Made by a program: the position numbers and the translations under genes | Part shown: one piece after another, positions 51,421 through 62,218 of the stretch | Layout: every line of letters begins with the position of its first letter | How positions within the stretch are numbered: position 1 is the first letter of the stretch | The notes under the pieces: generated by a model | The model's input: only the letters and a program-made list of their open reading frames with translations | The model's database searches: none | Told to the model about the DNA's origin: nothing | Assembly (NCBI RefSeq): GCF_900115925.1 | Contig: NZ_FOYF01000001.1 | Location: 930,001 to 994,000 of the forward strand | Reading direction: 5' to 3' | DNA length: 64,000 nt | Origin: Bacillus sp. cl95 | GTDB taxonomy: Bacteria > Bacillota > Bacilli > Bacillales > Cytobacillaceae

Positions 51421-52095
51421 TTAGTAAGAACTTGTAGAAGTTTCGCCATTGATGATGGCAATACCTGAACTTGCACCAATACGTGTAGCACCTGCTTCGA
51501 TCATTGCAAATGCATCTTCACGGCTTCTTACGCCACCAGAAGCTTTAACACCGATGTCAGGACCTACAGTCTTTCTCATCAATGCGATATCTTCAACAGT
51601 TGCTCCACCTGTCGAGAACCCAGTAGAAGTCTTAACGAAATCTGCGCCAGCCTTAACTGAAAGCTCACATGCACGTACTTTCTCTTCGTCAGTCAACAAG
51701 CAAGATTCGATGATTACTTTTGTTAAAGCTTTTCCACGAGCTGCGTCAACAACTGCGCGAATGTCTCTTTCAACAAGTTCATCATTCTTGTCTTTTAAGG
51801 CACCGATGTTGATAACCATATCAACTTCTGTAGCACCATTTTCGATAGCATTAGTTGTTTCGAATGCTTTTACTTCTGGAGTTGATGCACCTAATGGAAA
51901 ACCGATTACTGTACAAACTTTAACTTCTGGAGTATCAGCAAGTACTTCTGCAGCCGTCTTTACCCAAGTTGGGTTCACACATACAGAGGCAAATTTATGC
52001 GTTTTTGCTTCTTCAGAAAGTGTTACGATTTCAGCCTTTGTAGCTGTAGCTTTTAAAAGAGTATGATCGATCATTCCTGCAACATTTTGAGTCAT
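51421..52095 (-). CDS. deoC: Deoxyribose-phosphate aldolase
   Basis: 224 residues, TIM barrel. [16 protein letters not shown] start, [11 protein letters not shown], the Schiff-base Lys in DFVKTSTGF, and the phosphate loop [10 protein letters not shown] and IGASSG. Splits 2-deoxyribose-5-phosphate to glyceraldehyde-3-phosphate and acetaldehyde. AGTGAGGGAG precedes the ATG. First gene after the deoR gene and the operator at 52175; also called dra in B. subtilis. Confidence 0.95.
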   Translation of the reverse strand: MTQNVAGMIDHTLLKATATKAEIVTLSEEAKTHKFASVCVNPTWVKTAAEVLADTPEVKVCTVIGFPLGASTPEVKAFETTNAIENGATEVDMVINIGALKDKNDELVERDIRAVVDAARGKALTKVIIESCLLTDEEKVRACELSVKAGADFVKTSTGFSTGGATVEDIALMRKTVGPDIGVKASGGVRSREDAFAMIEAGATRIGASSGIAIINGETSTSSY

Positions 52096-52174
52096 ATATA
52101 TATCTCCCTCACTATTAAATAAATGTCATATTGCTTATAAAAATACTTCCAAAATTAATATAACAAAAAAATGA

Positions 52175-52204
52175 ACATTTGTAATGTGTTTTGTGAACAA
52201 ATGT
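52175..52204 (-). promoter_or_regulatory. Candidate DeoR operator before deoC
   Basis: ACATTTGT (52175-52182) and ACAAATGT (52197-52204) are perfect inverted arms; TGAACATTTGT and TGAACAAATGT also make 11-base direct near-repeats. Position is between deoR and deoC, 80-110 bases upstream of deoC. It is a plausible site for the DeoR repressor. Confidence 0.5.
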
Positions 52205-52276
52205 AAAATAAATATGTTTCCAATTCACAGAAGTGTCATATTTCAACGGAAAAGGCTTGTTAAACCACTCTTACTT

Positions 52277-53239
52277 TTAATTACTTGCCAAGTTCGCTTT
52301 ATCAAGAAGAAACTGGGCTGTAAACTGATCAGTAACAAGGACATTGGCATAACGACCCTTCAATGCACCATAAATGCCATCAATTTTTTTAGGTCCCCCT
52401 GCTACTAGAATGGACTTCTCCTTCTTTTTCAATTCATCGAGGTTAATGCCCAATGTACGTTCATTTAAACTTTCACTACAAATATTCCCATCCCGGTCAA
52501 AAAATCTTGAACAAATATCCCCCACAGCCTTTGGAAATAATGTTTCCAGATCAGCTTCAGTAAAATAACCTAGTTGAAAAAGTAAAGATTCTGATTTTAC
52601 TGGTCCAATGGTGAAGAGGGCAATATTTGATTGTTTTCCTAAATCAAGGATCCTGCCGATATGTCGGTCTGCTTCCATCGCACGTTTTACAATTTCATGA
52701 TCAACAATGGCCGGAAGTGGCAAATGATGTGGTGTGGTGTTAAAAGCCTTGCCAAATAAGTAAAGGATTTCAGATGCATATGTGTTCGTTTCTGCATGAC
52801 TTACTCCACCCTTTAACTGCACAACCTTTACATCTTTCACAAACTTTTGTTTTAACTCAATTGCAACATGATAAAGCGTTGTTCCCCATGTCACTCCAAT
52901 AATATCTTCATCTTTAACTACTTCATGCAAATAAGCTGCCGTTTTTTCACCTAAATAATTTTTAATAAGGTTATCTTCATATTGTGGTATCGATGCCACG
53001 ATCGCCTTTTTTAGATTAAATTTCTTTTCTAGTTCCGCTGCCAGACTTTCAATATTCTCAGTGGGATCTTTAATACTAATCTGTACAATCCCCTCACTTT
53101 TGGCTAATTGAAGGAACCTAGATACTGTGGGTCTTGATACCCCAAGCATCTTCGCAATCTCGTTCTGATTATGATCAAGTAAATAGTATAGCTTCGCCGC
53201 TTCAATAACTTTTAAAAGCTTATCTTTTTCCAAAAACAT
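52277..53239 (-). CDS. deoR: DeoR, SorC-type deoxyribonucleoside repressor
   Basis: 320 residues from ATG 53239; a TTG six bases further in has better spacing to AGGTG, and matches the N-terminus of B. subtilis DeoR better, so the exact start is uncertain. N-terminal HTH about 10-55 (QNEIAKMLGVSRPTVSRFLQLAK) and a SorC sugar-binding domain with VTWGTTLYHVA, VVQLKGGVSHAETNTY and VGDICSRFFD, very close to B. subtilis DeoR. It binds deoxyribose-5-phosphate and releases the deo genes downstream. Confidence 0.93.
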   Translation of the reverse strand: MFLEKDKLLKVIEAAKLYYLLDHNQNEIAKMLGVSRPTVSRFLQLAKSEGIVQISIKDPTENIESLAAELEKKFNLKKAIVASIPQYEDNLIKNYLGEKTAAYLHEVVKDEDIIGVTWGTTLYHVAIELKQKFVKDVKVVQLKGGVSHAETNTYASEILYLFGKAFNTTPHHLPLPAIVDHEIVKRAMEADRHIGRILDLGKQSNIALFTIGPVKSESLLFQLGYFTEADLETLFPKAVGDICSRFFDRDGNICSESLNERTLGINLDELKKKEKSILVAGGPKKIDGIYGALKGRYANVLVTDQFTAQFLLDKANLASN

Positions 53240-53450
53240 CACCTATTCAGTTGAATTAATAGCATAATTGTAGCAGAAAATTTGATTAAGTCATCTGCGA
53301 TTTATTTGTTCGTCCCATTACCTCACCTTAATTTGAAGAATTTTTTAAAGTGAGTGGAGGATTCACGAGCTTTGAAACTATACAAGACCCTTTAAAATAT
53401 CGATAATAAAAATAGTTGTAAAAATTTTCAGCTAGGAGGAAGACACTTCA

Positions 53451-55613
53451 TTGAACCAATTAGGAAATCTTATGTACAAGTATAGAAAATTGACTCTTAT
53501 TATATGGGTTCTTATCATTGCAGGATTTGGATTCACCGCAACGAAACTCCCTTCCGTTCTAAGTGGGAACGGATTTGAATATGACGGAGCCTATAAGGAA
53601 ACTCGACATATTCTCGAAAAAGAATTCGAACAACCGAAGGCCACTATTATTGTCATGTTCGAACGAAAAAAAGAAATCACGGATTCTAATTGGAAAGAAT
53701 ATATGAAAGCTACAATGGATTCTGCCAAGGATCTTAATAGCGTAAAAAATGTGATCTCTCCCTTCGACCGAGAAGGCATGATCAAAGATAATCGGGCATA
53801 TGGATTGATTACTTTTGATAAAGAGCCAGGTAATTTATCAGAGGAAATCAAGTTCCTCGATAAGAACCTACGTGATCAAGATGGATTAGAAGTAACATTA
53901 ACAGGGGAACCTGTAATCGTTAAAGATTTGAATGAAGCAAGCCAAGAAGATTTAGCAAAAGCCGAAATGATTGGTTTGCCAATTGCTCTCCTTGTCCTCA
54001 TTCTTGCATTCGGCGGTTTGATCGCGGCTAGCATTCCGCTTGTGATAGGAGTCATATCCATTTTGACAACAATGGGAGTTGTATACTTTTTCAGCTATGC
54101 TACTGACCTTTCCATTTTCATATTAAATATAGTTCCAATGATTGGACTTGCTCTCAGCATAGACTTTGCCTTATTGTTTATCAACCGCTATAAAGAAGAG
54201 GTAAAGAGTAAAAGCATACCAGAAGCTCTTAGAGTAACTGTAGCTACTGCTGGGCGTTCAATCATCTTCTCGGGTCTATGCGTCTTCATCGGTTTATCAG
54301 GACTGCTGTTTATTCAGATAGACATTTTCCAAAATGTTGCACTAGGCGGAATGATTGTTGTACTCGTTTCAGCTTTGTCCGCTTTGACTTTCCTGCCTGC
54401 TTTATTGGCTATTCTTGGAGATAAGATCCACTCCTTAAGCGTTTGGAGAGCAAAGGAATCTTCTAAAAGTATTTGGAATAAATTTGCAAAGTTCGTCATG
54501 AAGAAACCATTGGTCATGATGCTAAGTGCTTTTGCAATCTTATTGGTTTGTCTTGTACCAGTAAGAGAAATGTCTTTGGCTATTCCAGGTGTTGATGCAT
54601 TGCCGCCGAAATACCCTTCAAGAGTAGCATATGAAACCTTCCAAGATCACTTTATGGAAAAAGGGAAAAGCGATCGCAACAAAGTGAGCATTGTCTTTGA
54701 CAGCAAGGAAGATCGTTTGGATGAAAACTCCGCCGAAAAAATTCTTAATGCCATAAAAAAGATCCAAGAAAATACTCTCGTCACGTCTGTAGATTCAGCT
54801 TTTACAGCTACTTCCATTGATGACGCAAAAATGTTCATGGGGTTCTTAAAGCAAGGAAATCCTGAGCAAACTCAACCTATACGTGATTATTTTATTAGAG
54901 ACGGAAAAATGCTTGTAAATGTCTATCTCGATGAGGACATTGAATCTCCTGAAGCACGAAAATGGGTACGAGAATGGTCTAAGAAAGACCTTGGTATCAA
55001 GACGAACTTTGGAGGAAGCTACAAGTTTGAACAGGAGATTTTCGATGAAATCTTTAAGAAGGCTCCACATGGTTTGATGTTGATTCTTGTCTCAACCTTT
55101 ATCATTCTCATGCTTGCTTTCCGTTCCCTACTCATTCCGATTAAAGCGATTCTAATGAATATTTTAAGTCTCGGCTCAACTTTTGGAATTGTCGTTTGGA
55201 TTTATCAGCAAGGTCATTTTGGAATGGAATCGGTGAATATTGCGCTTGTATTACCTGTCTTCGTATTCAGTCTTGTTTTCGGATTATCGATGGACTACGA
55301 AGTCTTCTTAATATCAAGGATTCAAGAGTATTACTTGGAAACCGGTGATAATAGTAAAGCCACCATTGATGGACTTACCTCCACAAGTAAAATTATTACT
55401 TCCGCCGCTGCCATTATGATTGTCGTCACAGGTGCATTTGCCTTCACAGGTGTCATGCCTGTTAAACAATTGGGTGTAGGAATTGCGATTGCCATTTTCA
55501 TTGATGCTACCATTGTGCGAATGATTCTTGTTCCATCATTAATGAAGCTCCTTGGCGATTGGAATTGGTGGTTCTTTGGTATCAAACCTAGAAAGAAAAT
55601 GAACGCACATTAA
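53451..55613 (+). CDS. MMPL family RND-type membrane transporter (YdfJ-like)
   Basis: 720 residues, TTG start with AGGAGGA. Eleven to twelve membrane segments with two outside domains, in the RND repeat plan: TM1, loop about 35-165, five TMs with GLALSIDFALLFINRYKEE, cytosolic link, TM7, loop about 390-540, five TMs with VFGLSMDYEVFLISRIQEYY. The Asp-Tyr pair (SMDYEVFLIS) carries protons. MMPL proteins export lipids, peptides or drugs. Similar to B. subtilis YdfJ. Monocistronic. Confidence 0.92.
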   Translation: MNQLGNLMYKYRKLTLIIWVLIIAGFGFTATKLPSVLSGNGFEYDGAYKETRHILEKEFEQPKATIIVMFERKKEITDSNWKEYMKATMDSAKDLNSVKNVISPFDREGMIKDNRAYGLITFDKEPGNLSEEIKFLDKNLRDQDGLEVTLTGEPVIVKDLNEASQEDLAKAEMIGLPIALLVLILAFGGLIAASIPLVIGVISILTTMGVVYFFSYATDLSIFILNIVPMIGLALSIDFALLFINRYKEEVKSKSIPEALRVTVATAGRSIIFSGLCVFIGLSGLLFIQIDIFQNVALGGMIVVLVSALSALTFLPALLAILGDKIHSLSVWRAKESSKSIWNKFAKFVMKKPLVMMLSAFAILLVCLVPVREMSLAIPGVDALPPKYPSRVAYETFQDHFMEKGKSDRNKVSIVFDSKEDRLDENSAEKILNAIKKIQENTLVTSVDSAFTATSIDDAKMFMGFLKQGNPEQTQPIRDYFIRDGKMLVNVYLDEDIESPEARKWVREWSKKDLGIKTNFGGSYKFEQEIFDEIFKKAPHGLMLILVSTFIILMLAFRSLLIPIKAILMNILSLGSTFGIVVWIYQQGHFGMESVNIALVLPVFVFSLVFGLSMDYEVFLISRIQEYYLETGDNSKATIDGLTSTSKIITSAAAIMIVVTGAFAFTGVMPVKQLGVGIAIAIFIDATIVRMILVPSLMKLLGDWNWWFFGIKPRKKMNAH

Positions 55614-55642
55614 AAGCCAACCTTTTTGGTTGGCTTTTTTCT
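55613..55642 (+). terminator. Terminator of the MMPL gene
   Basis: AAAGCCAACC pairs with GGTTGGCTTT around TTTTT, followed by TTT. Confidence 0.88.
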
Positions 55643-55661
55643 TATTTCAGTAATGAAGAAA

Positions 55662-55979
55662 TTAATACATGAATGAAAGTATGACATTTTGCGGTATGTC
55701 TTCCATATCTGAATTCTTCTTCACTTTCTCACAAGATGGCATCTCAAATGAAAAATCTTTGATATGAAGAGGGATGATCCCCTTTTCCTGCAGGTGATTG
55801 AATACTTTTTCCATTGCAACTTCTGTTTCTATGCACTGTCCATCACTAGTGTATTTGAAACATTCCACACAAGTTTCAACAATATGGTCATCCATTTGTT
55901 CTTTTGCAAAAACCAATTTAGCGCCTGCCATTTCTTCGACTTCATCATTCTTCAGTTCAATAATCGTCGTAATATTCAT
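55662..55979 (-). CDS. Hypothetical protein with a CxxC pair
   Basis: 105 residues from the ATG at 55979 (GGAGG upstream). Soluble, acidic, with TCVECFKYTSDGQC in the middle (three Cys) and PSCEK later; a short helix-rich body. The Cys may bind metal or act in redox (inference). I do not recognise the family. Convergent with the MMPL gene. Confidence 0.65.
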   Translation of the reverse strand: MNITTIIELKNDEVEEMAGAKLVFAKEQMDDHIVETCVECFKYTSDGQCIETEVAMEKVFNHLQEKGIIPLHIKDFSFEMPSCEKVKKNSDMEDIPQNVILSFMY

Positions 55980-56141
55980 AAGGCACCTCCGCATTTGATA
56001 CCTTCATTATAGGGAATGGCATGCCGATTGTTATTACATTGGAAAAACTGTTGATAATTCTTCAAAAGTTTTTGACCATTTTTTGTCAGGTCCATTCCGA
56101 CTAAACTCATCGTGCTATTAAGCCAGCAGAAAACTAGTAAA

Positions 56142-56170
56142 TAAGGAAACTCTAATTGAGCTTCCCTTTT
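56142..56170 (-). terminator. Possible weak terminator of the MCP gene
   Basis: Minus strand GGAA-g-CTC pairs with GAG-t-TTCC around AATTA, followed by TTATTT. It is short and has an internal mismatch. Confidence 0.4.
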
Positions 56171-56175
56171 TACTG

Positions 56176-58230
56176 TTATATCTTGAATTGAGCACTAAGT
56201 TCCTGTAATTCTTGAGCTAATTTGCTTAACCCTTCTGCTGCTGACGAAATATCTTCCACTGATTCAAGCTGTTCATTTGAAGAAGTTGCAACTTGAGTAG
56301 TACTAGATAATGTTTCACGAGCAATGTTGAGCAACTGCTGTGAAGTTGCTGTAATTTCCTCAGAGCTCGCTGATGTTTCTTCACTTGCCGCTGAGACTTC
56401 TAGAAGTTGAGAATTCACAAACTCAATATTATCAACAATATCTTTGAAAATTTCTCCAGCTTTTGTGATCACTACATTTCCTTTTTCTACTTCTTCAGCA
56501 CCTTTTTTCATCAAGCTAGCAGTATGAATTGTTTCCTTTTGCATTTCCAATATGAGACTTGCAATTTGATCTGCAGATGATTTCGATTGTTCAGCAAGTT
56601 TTCTTACTTCATTAGCCACAACCGCGAAACCTTTTCCAGATTCGCCTGCTCTAGCAGCTTCAATGGCCGCGTTCAAGGCAAGCAAGTTGGTCTGATTAGT
56701 AATCGCTGTAATTACTTCAATAATCTTTCCAATCTCGTCTGAATGTCCAACTAATCGAGTTAATGCTGAAGAAGAGTCGTTAACTGCTGAATGAATCAAT
56801 TTCATTTGCTCTACCGCAGATTGAACCACTTCATTTCCAAGTCCTGCTCTTTCACTTACATCAGCAGATGTCTCTGAAACAGTAGCTGTCGATTCAGCAA
56901 TACGCTGCATCCCAATTGCTACTTCTTCAAGCGCTCTCGTGCTCTCCTCTACAGATACCACTTGGTCCTCCGCACCTGCTGATATTTCCTTCATAGCGGA
57001 AACAACCGATTCCGTAGACTTAGCTGATTGATTAGCATTTGCCGTTAATTGTTGTGAAGAGGCTGCAACTTGATTCGTACTATCAGCTAAGTGAGTGAAC
57101 ATCATTCGAAGTTTTTGGAGCATCATGTTCATATTGTTTGCCATTTGCTTAAATTCATCGTGAGAGTTGACCTCAATACTTCCTGAAAAATCACCACTTG
57201 CCATTGCAATGGAAAGGTCATTCACACTTTTTATATTACTTGTAATATAGCGGCTATATATAAGAATGATAAGGATTATGAACACAATAGAAATGATACT
57301 GATGATGGCAAGCGTGTTCAGCAACGATTTTAAAGGTGCAGATAATTCCTCATCGGGAATGACAAGAGCGATAACCCAATTATTAAGAGGCATTTTCTTA
57401 TAATAAATATGGTTCTTTCCATTCGAATCTTCATAACTATCATTTCCGGACTTTCCTTTTAAAAGTTTAGAGCCTATGTTAGCAAGGGATTGGTTATCAT
57501 CCTTTTGGATTTGGGTTTTCATCACTTTACTCTTATCCGGAGTAGCAAGGTAGTTTCCTTTGCTATCCATTAAAAGTGCCCATCCTGTTGAACCAACTTT
57601 TAAATTCCCAACATATTCCTGAAGTGTATTCAAATCAATATCACCAGTGACAACACCTTGCATTTGATTGTCTCCTTCATAAAATGGTGCCGTGGCTGTT
57701 GCCATTAATATATTAAGGTTTGTGTCTAAATAAGGATCAGTAAATATTGCCGCCTTGCTTGTATTTTCTCCAACCTTATACCATTCCTGTGAAGGATAGT
57801 CAAAAGAGGGGGCACTGTACTCTTCTGTGGTCACTGCATTCCCGTCTTCGTTATAGGAGTACGTCGAAAAGTACTGTACACTTTCTTTGTATTTATTTGG
57901 TGCAAAGAAGATCCCTAACCCAAATGTATCTTTATTTGTACGCAGATTATTCTTTAGGAGATTCTGTAATTCAGGCAATGTGAATGAAGATGCATTATTT
58001 GATTCAACGGTTCTAGCTAAAGACTCAGTCACTTTCATATGAGACTTCAAATTTGATTCCAGACTGTTTGTGACACTATTTAACTGTTGCTCCATCTTTT
58101 GATTCAATTCTTTATAGATAAGAGATTTAGAATAGAAGTATGAAAATAAGATGATAGAGACTAAAGTTAATAGTAATAGAGGTAGTATGAAGAAAAATGT
58201 CCTTCCCTTTACCGTTTTAAATTTCAACAT
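56176..58230 (-). CDS. Methyl-accepting chemotaxis receptor with dCache sensor
   Basis: 684 residues. TM1 about 10-32, outside dCache-type ligand domain (33-300, [46 protein letters not shown]), TM2 about 302-325, HAMP about 327-380, and the methyl-accepting signalling domain with the conserved hairpin tip [25 protein letters not shown]-type sequence (parts: [16 protein letters not shown]). AAAGGAG precedes the ATG. Typical of Bacillus Tlp/Mcp receptors for amino acids or organic acids. Single gene. Confidence 0.95.
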   Translation of the reverse strand: MLKFKTVKGRTFFFILPLLLLTLVSIILFSYFYSKSLIYKELNQKMEQQLNSVTNSLESNLKSHMKVTESLARTVESNNASSFTLPELQNLLKNNLRTNKDTFGLGIFFAPNKYKESVQYFSTYSYNEDGNAVTTEEYSAPSFDYPSQEWYKVGENTSKAAIFTDPYLDTNLNILMATATAPFYEGDNQMQGVVTGDIDLNTLQEYVGNLKVGSTGWALLMDSKGNYLATPDKSKVMKTQIQKDDNQSLANIGSKLLKGKSGNDSYEDSNGKNHIYYKKMPLNNWVIALVIPDEELSAPLKSLLNTLAIISIISIVFIILIILIYSRYITSNIKSVNDLSIAMASGDFSGSIEVNSHDEFKQMANNMNMMLQKLRMMFTHLADSTNQVAASSQQLTANANQSAKSTESVVSAMKEISAGAEDQVVSVEESTRALEEVAIGMQRIAESTATVSETSADVSERAGLGNEVVQSAVEQMKLIHSAVNDSSSALTRLVGHSDEIGKIIEVITAITNQTNLLALNAAIEAARAGESGKGFAVVANEVRKLAEQSKSSADQIASLILEMQKETIHTASLMKKGAEEVEKGNVVITKAGEIFKDIVDNIEFVNSQLLEVSAASEETSASSEEITATSQQLLNIARETLSSTTQVATSSNEQLESVEDISSAAEGLSKLAQELQELSAQFKI

Positions 58231-58362
58231 TCAATTTTCTCCTTTATTGTTTAATATTTCAATTCGACAAATTGCGACACCTGTTACCCTTATTGGTATC
58301 GGATGTTTTTAAGCTTCCAACAGTGAAAAAAGTACTATAGTAGCCAATCCAATTTTATCCAC

Positions 58363-58399
58363 AACAAAAGAGCCATCTTCGCTGATGGCTCTTTTGTTA
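58363..58399 (-). terminator. Terminator of the osmoprotectant ABC operon
   Basis: A perfect 15-bp stem (58363-58377 with 58384-58398) around TTCGCT. It follows the ABC permease stop (58417) on the minus strand. Confidence 0.9.
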
Positions 58400-58416
58400 G
58401 CTTTCTGTATATCTTT

Positions 58417-59973
58417 TTATTTCTTTATTAGACCTTTCATTTTTAAGAAATCAGTTGCTACTTTTTTCGGATCTTCTTTATCCAAATCGACGCGTGCATT
58501 CATTTCGGCCATTTCTTTCTCCGAAATTTTTCCTTCAAGTTGATTTAATACTTTCTTCAATTCCGGAAAATCCTTGAGCGTTTCTTTTCTGATGACTGGT
58601 GCTGCATAATATGGCGGGAAGAACTTTTTGTCATCTTCAAGAACACCCAAATTGAAACGAGCGATTCGCCCATCAGTAGTGAAGGCAGGAATGACGTCTA
58701 CATCCCCTTCCTTTACTGCTGTATACATCAGATTAGGATCCAGACTTTCTTTTTCTTTAAAGCTTAAATCATACGTCTCAACAAGAGGAGTGTATCCATC
58801 CTCGCGTTCGTAATACTCGGTAGGTCCACCGAATAGCAATTCAGACGAACGTGGTGATAAATCTGAAATCGTCTTTACCCCAAGATTCTTGTATGTCTCT
58901 GGATTTAATGCAAGTGTAAATGTATTCTCAAATCCTAATGGTTTCATCCATTCTAAATCATACTCTTCATCGTAGCCTTTTTTGACTTTTTCATATATTT
59001 GATCCGCATCCATTTCAGGATCATACTCTTCTTTAAGTACGGTTAATAGACCTGTTCCTGTGTACTCGACAAACATATCTATGTCACCTTTTTGTATAGC
59101 CTTAGTTAATACAGGCGTCTCACCTAATCCTTCTTCGATTTTTACTTTGTAATCTGTCTTGTCCTCAATATAGACTGCTAGTATGTGCGGAAGAATATAT
59201 TGCTCTGTCCATTTCTTACCAGCAATGACTACTGTATTTTCATCCGTATCTTCTTTCATCCCAAAGAATAGGATAAGTGCTAGTAATGGAATTCCTGCGA
59301 AAAGAGCTAGTTTCTTAAGAGAAAATTTCTTTCCTGATCTTGGATCAGAAGCAATCTCCACTCTCTTTAGTAACCCATCACATACAATTGCCAAAAGGGC
59401 GGCTGGAATGGCACCTGCAAGGACAAGTTCATTTCTTGTTGTTGAAAGACCCCTATAGATCAAATCGCCTAATCCTCCAGCACCAATGAAGGCTGCAAGA
59501 GTTGCTACACCAATTGTGAGAACGGTAGCCGTCCTTAATCCCCCCATGATAATGGGAAGTGCTAGAGGAAGTTCGATCATACGAAGTATTTGATTCTTCG
59601 TCATACCCATACCTCTACCAGCCTCAACGACTGAATGTTCGACACCCGTAATACCAATGTACGTATTTCTCAAAATGGGAAGCAAGGCATAAATAGTAAG
59701 AGCAATAATGGCTGTGGTATTACCAATTCCAAAGAGCGGTAACAGGAAACCGAATAACGCTAAACTAGGTACTGTTTGAAAGATAGCTGTCACTCCGATA
59801 ACTGGCTCAGCAATTCTCTTTCTTCTTGAAATAAAAATACCTAAAGGAACGGCAATCAAGGTAGCAATTAAGATGGACACAAGTGAAAGGAATAAGTGCT
59901 CCTTTAATCCAATCAGAATGTCTGGCCATCTTTCATAAAAGGTTTGTGTTAATGTATGGAAGAAATTAGACAT
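58417..59973 (-). CDS. Osmoprotectant ABC permease fused to substrate-binding domain
   Basis: 518 residues. Residues 1-215 form an OpuB/OpuC-type permease with five or six membrane segments (FQTVPSLALFGFLLPLFG, VEAGRGMGMTKNQILRMIELPLALP, IGAGGLGDLIYRG). After a further membrane anchor (about 223-242), residues 250-518 form a glycine betaine/choline-binding domain (IAGKKWTEQYILPHILA, EYTGTGLLT, TTDGRIARFNLGVLEDD). This fused design is that of OpuF-like importers. It overlaps the ATPase gene by eight bases. Imports compatible solutes such as glycine betaine, choline or carnitine. Confidence 0.93.
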   Translation of the reverse strand: MSNFFHTLTQTFYERWPDILIGLKEHLFLSLVSILIATLIAVPLGIFISRRKRIAEPVIGVTAIFQTVPSLALFGFLLPLFGIGNTTAIIALTIYALLPILRNTYIGITGVEHSVVEAGRGMGMTKNQILRMIELPLALPIIMGGLRTATVLTIGVATLAAFIGAGGLGDLIYRGLSTTRNELVLAGAIPAALLAIVCDGLLKRVEIASDPRSGKKFSLKKLALFAGIPLLALILFFGMKEDTDENTVVIAGKKWTEQYILPHILAVYIEDKTDYKVKIEEGLGETPVLTKAIQKGDIDMFVEYTGTGLLTVLKEEYDPEMDADQIYEKVKKGYDEEYDLEWMKPLGFENTFTLALNPETYKNLGVKTISDLSPRSSELLFGGPTEYYEREDGYTPLVETYDLSFKEKESLDPNLMYTAVKEGDVDVIPAFTTDGRIARFNLGVLEDDKKFFPPYYAAPVIRKETLKDFPELKKVLNQLEGKISEKEMAEMNARVDLDKEDPKKVATDFLKMKGLIKK

Positions 59974-61114
59974 TGACTGAACCCCCTTCGTGATGAGGCT
60001 CTGTATTAATCCCTGCTAAACCTCTCATCATGGTAGCCTTTGTAATAAGACCTGCTAGTTTCCCATTATCTAAAACCGGAATAGAGGGAGCCCCCTCTTT
60101 CGCGAAGATTTCTGCTACATCTGTATATGGTGTATCTTTTTCCACTGTTGTTAAGTTCATATAAATGATATCCTTCAATACTTTCGATTCATCTGTATAA
60201 TTTCGTCTAATCGCTTCAGCTGTTGCAATTCCAAGCAAGCGATTTTCTTGATCTGTGACTAGCAAACTATCAACCTTATATGTTTTCATCATTTTCAGTG
60301 CTTCAGCAAGACCCCGATTCGGTCTGGCAGTCACCAATCTATGGATCATAAGATCTTCAGCAACTGGAGTTGTTTGCAACCCGTTCTCTAAGCGCTGCTC
60401 ACCAATAAATCCTTTTACAAAATCATTTACAGGATGGCGCAGGATTCTTTCAGGGGTATCGAATTGAACAATTTCGCCATCCTTCATAATCGCAATCCTG
60501 TCGGCAATTTTAAGAGCTTCATCCATATCATGTGTAACGAAAACGATCGTCTTCTTTATTGATTCTTGTAACTTCGTAAGTTCATCCTGGAGTTGTTCAC
60601 GGCTAATGGGATCTAACGCACTGAATGGCTCATCCATCAAAATGATAGGAGGTTCAGCTGCCAAAGCTCGAATAACCCCGACACGTTGCTGCTGCCCACC
60701 GCTCAATTCCGCTGGGTAACGATTCTTAAATGTCTTCGGATCTAAACCAACAAGCTCTAAAAGTTCATCTACTTTCTTTTCGTATCTATCTGCTTCCCAA
60801 CCTTTAAGACGAGGAACGATAGAGATATTTTCTCCTATGGTCATATGTGGAAGTAAGCCAATCTGTTGAATCACATACCCAATGTTTCTTCTTAAAGATA
60901 CGGGATTCTTTTTTGAAATATCTTCACCATCAATAAGGATTCTACCTTTAGTAGGTTCTATCAGACGATTGATCATCTTCATAGTCGTCGTTTTTCCACA
61001 TCCACTTGGTCCAATCAAGGTAATAAACTCACCTTTATTGATATGAAAATCTATGTTCTTAAGTACTTCCAAACCGTTCGGATATTTCTTCCCAACGTTT
61101 TCAAATGTAATCAA
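59966..61114 (-). CDS. Osmoprotectant ABC ATPase with CBS domains
   Basis: 382 residues, TTG start with GTGAGG upstream. Walker A GPSGCGKTT (about 36-44), LSGGQQQRVGV signature, Walker B IILMDEPFSALDP, H-loop FVTHDMDEA, then two CBS domains at about 255-370 (LIHRLVTARPNRGLAEAL and DVAEIFAKEGAPSIPVLDN). OpuCA/OpuF-type. CBS pairs in this family respond to ionic strength or cyclic di-AMP. First gene of the two-gene operon. Confidence 0.93.
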   Translation of the reverse strand: MITFENVGKKYPNGLEVLKNIDFHINKGEFITLIGPSGCGKTTTMKMINRLIEPTKGRILIDGEDISKKNPVSLRRNIGYVIQQIGLLPHMTIGENISIVPRLKGWEADRYEKKVDELLELVGLDPKTFKNRYPAELSGGQQQRVGVIRALAAEPPIILMDEPFSALDPISREQLQDELTKLQESIKKTIVFVTHDMDEALKIADRIAIMKDGEIVQFDTPERILRHPVNDFVKGFIGEQRLENGLQTTPVAEDLMIHRLVTARPNRGLAEALKMMKTYKVDSLLVTDQENRLLGIATAEAIRRNYTDESKVLKDIIYMNLTTVEKDTPYTDVAEIFAKEGAPSIPVLDNGKLAGLITKATMMRGLAGINTEPHHEGGSVNV

Positions 61115-61262
61115 GTCTTTCGCCTCACTTTTCGTTCTAAAATTTCTTTATCAATAAGACTTATTTACCCTAACTTAGTTAGCGAGCAAACATTTTTTTG
61201 AAATAATTTTCTCAGTAAGCGTTACCATCATAAAAAACATAATATTTAAAAGATCAAAAAAA

Positions 61263-61309
61263 ATAAGACGTTAACTTTTGAGCGACCCTTCAAAAGTAAC
61301 GTCTTATAC
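61263..61309 (-). terminator. Terminator-like hairpin downstream of the UPF0316 gene
   Basis: ATAAGACGTT-a-ACTTTTGA pairs with TCAAAAGT-AACGTCTTAT around GCGACCCT, one bulge; minus-strand side is T-rich. It may be part of the neighbouring repeat-like stretch. Confidence 0.7.
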
Positions 61310-61490
61310 TAAGGCACTTTTCGTAAACTTTGTTGTTTTCACAAGCAAAAGTAAAAATCGGCTCCTGGATTTTTTCGATTCTTTATGAATTCTTGGTTCA
61401 GTAACTTCTCGAAAAGAGCCCCGAAGCCATAAAGAATGCGGGATGAAAGTAGCATCCGAAAAGCACAATCAATGCGAAAACAGCCTATAC
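61310..61490. other. Repeat-like non-coding stretch
   Basis: About 180 bases with no supported gene. AAGGCACTTTTCGTAAACTTTG and later CGAAAAGAGCCCCGAAGCC resemble edges of dispersed Bacillus repeats I have seen (GGCAC-TTTTCG arms). Only one copy is in this window, so it remains a suggestion. Confidence 0.35.
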
Positions 61491-62012
61491 TCATTTTGAA
61501 TTCTTCTTCATTCCCTTTGTTAAGTAGCCACCACGAAAGGATCTTATTTCGTAAGATGCCAAGAAAGCTTTAGGGGCAATTTCTTCAATAATTCTCAAAA
61601 ATTCTTTTTCACGTGATCTTTTTGAAACGATATCGAGACGAAAGCGTTGAGATTCGATCCCTTCTCCAATAAAAACCGTTACTCCAAATCCGGCATTTCT
61701 CAATGATTCTACTAATTCATCGCACCGCTCAAGCAAGCTAACATTGTACGTTACATAACCAAATGCAAGTTTTCGTTCGATGTAACCACCTAATAATAAA
61801 CCCGCGCTAAAACCAATAACATAGGCAGCGATATTCATCCAGTTTGACAGATCTTTAAAAACGATACCTAAACTGACAATATAAATGATTCCTTCTATTA
61901 GGCCCGCACCCGCAGCAGAAGTTGCTTGGTTCTTCACTAAAAGGATCGTCCTTAACGTTAAGACTGGTACATAAATAATTTGAAGCAAGAAAATGAGTAA
62001 AGCTTCAATCAT
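61491..62012 (-). CDS. UPF0316 membrane protein with DUF2179 domain
   Basis: 173 residues. Three membrane segments in the first 85 residues ([57 protein letters not shown]), then a soluble DUF2179-type domain ([25 protein letters not shown]). Fits UPF0316 (B. subtilis YebE). Function unknown; the soluble part is related to the C-terminus of the YitT protein at 734. AGAAGGAGG precedes the ATG. Confidence 0.88.
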   Translation of the reverse strand: MIEALLIFLLQIIYVPVLTLRTILLVKNQATSAAGAGLIEGIIYIVSLGIVFKDLSNWMNIAAYVIGFSAGLLLGGYIERKLAFGYVTYNVSLLERCDELVESLRNAGFGVTVFIGEGIESQRFRLDIVSKRSREKEFLRIIEEIAPKAFLASYEIRSFRGGYLTKGMKKNSK

Positions 62013-62218
62013 AGCAATCCTCCTTCTATCCAGCTAATCCAAAGCTCATATTTGACCTTACCCGTTCTTTAATCTTAAAATACATTTTCGCAAAAATTCT
62101 TGCTTTAGGAAGTGAATTTTTTGTCGATATTTCCCTTGTTTTTATTTTTTTTTTTTACTTCACATCTATAAGAAATGTGTTAAAATGAATCGTCTATTTC
62201 TGAAGGGGGATCTTTTAA

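Noticed and set aside
51449-52066. 205-codon plus-strand open frame
   Set aside because: It is antisense to deoC, which has full family motifs and a ribosome site; the antisense frame has neither.
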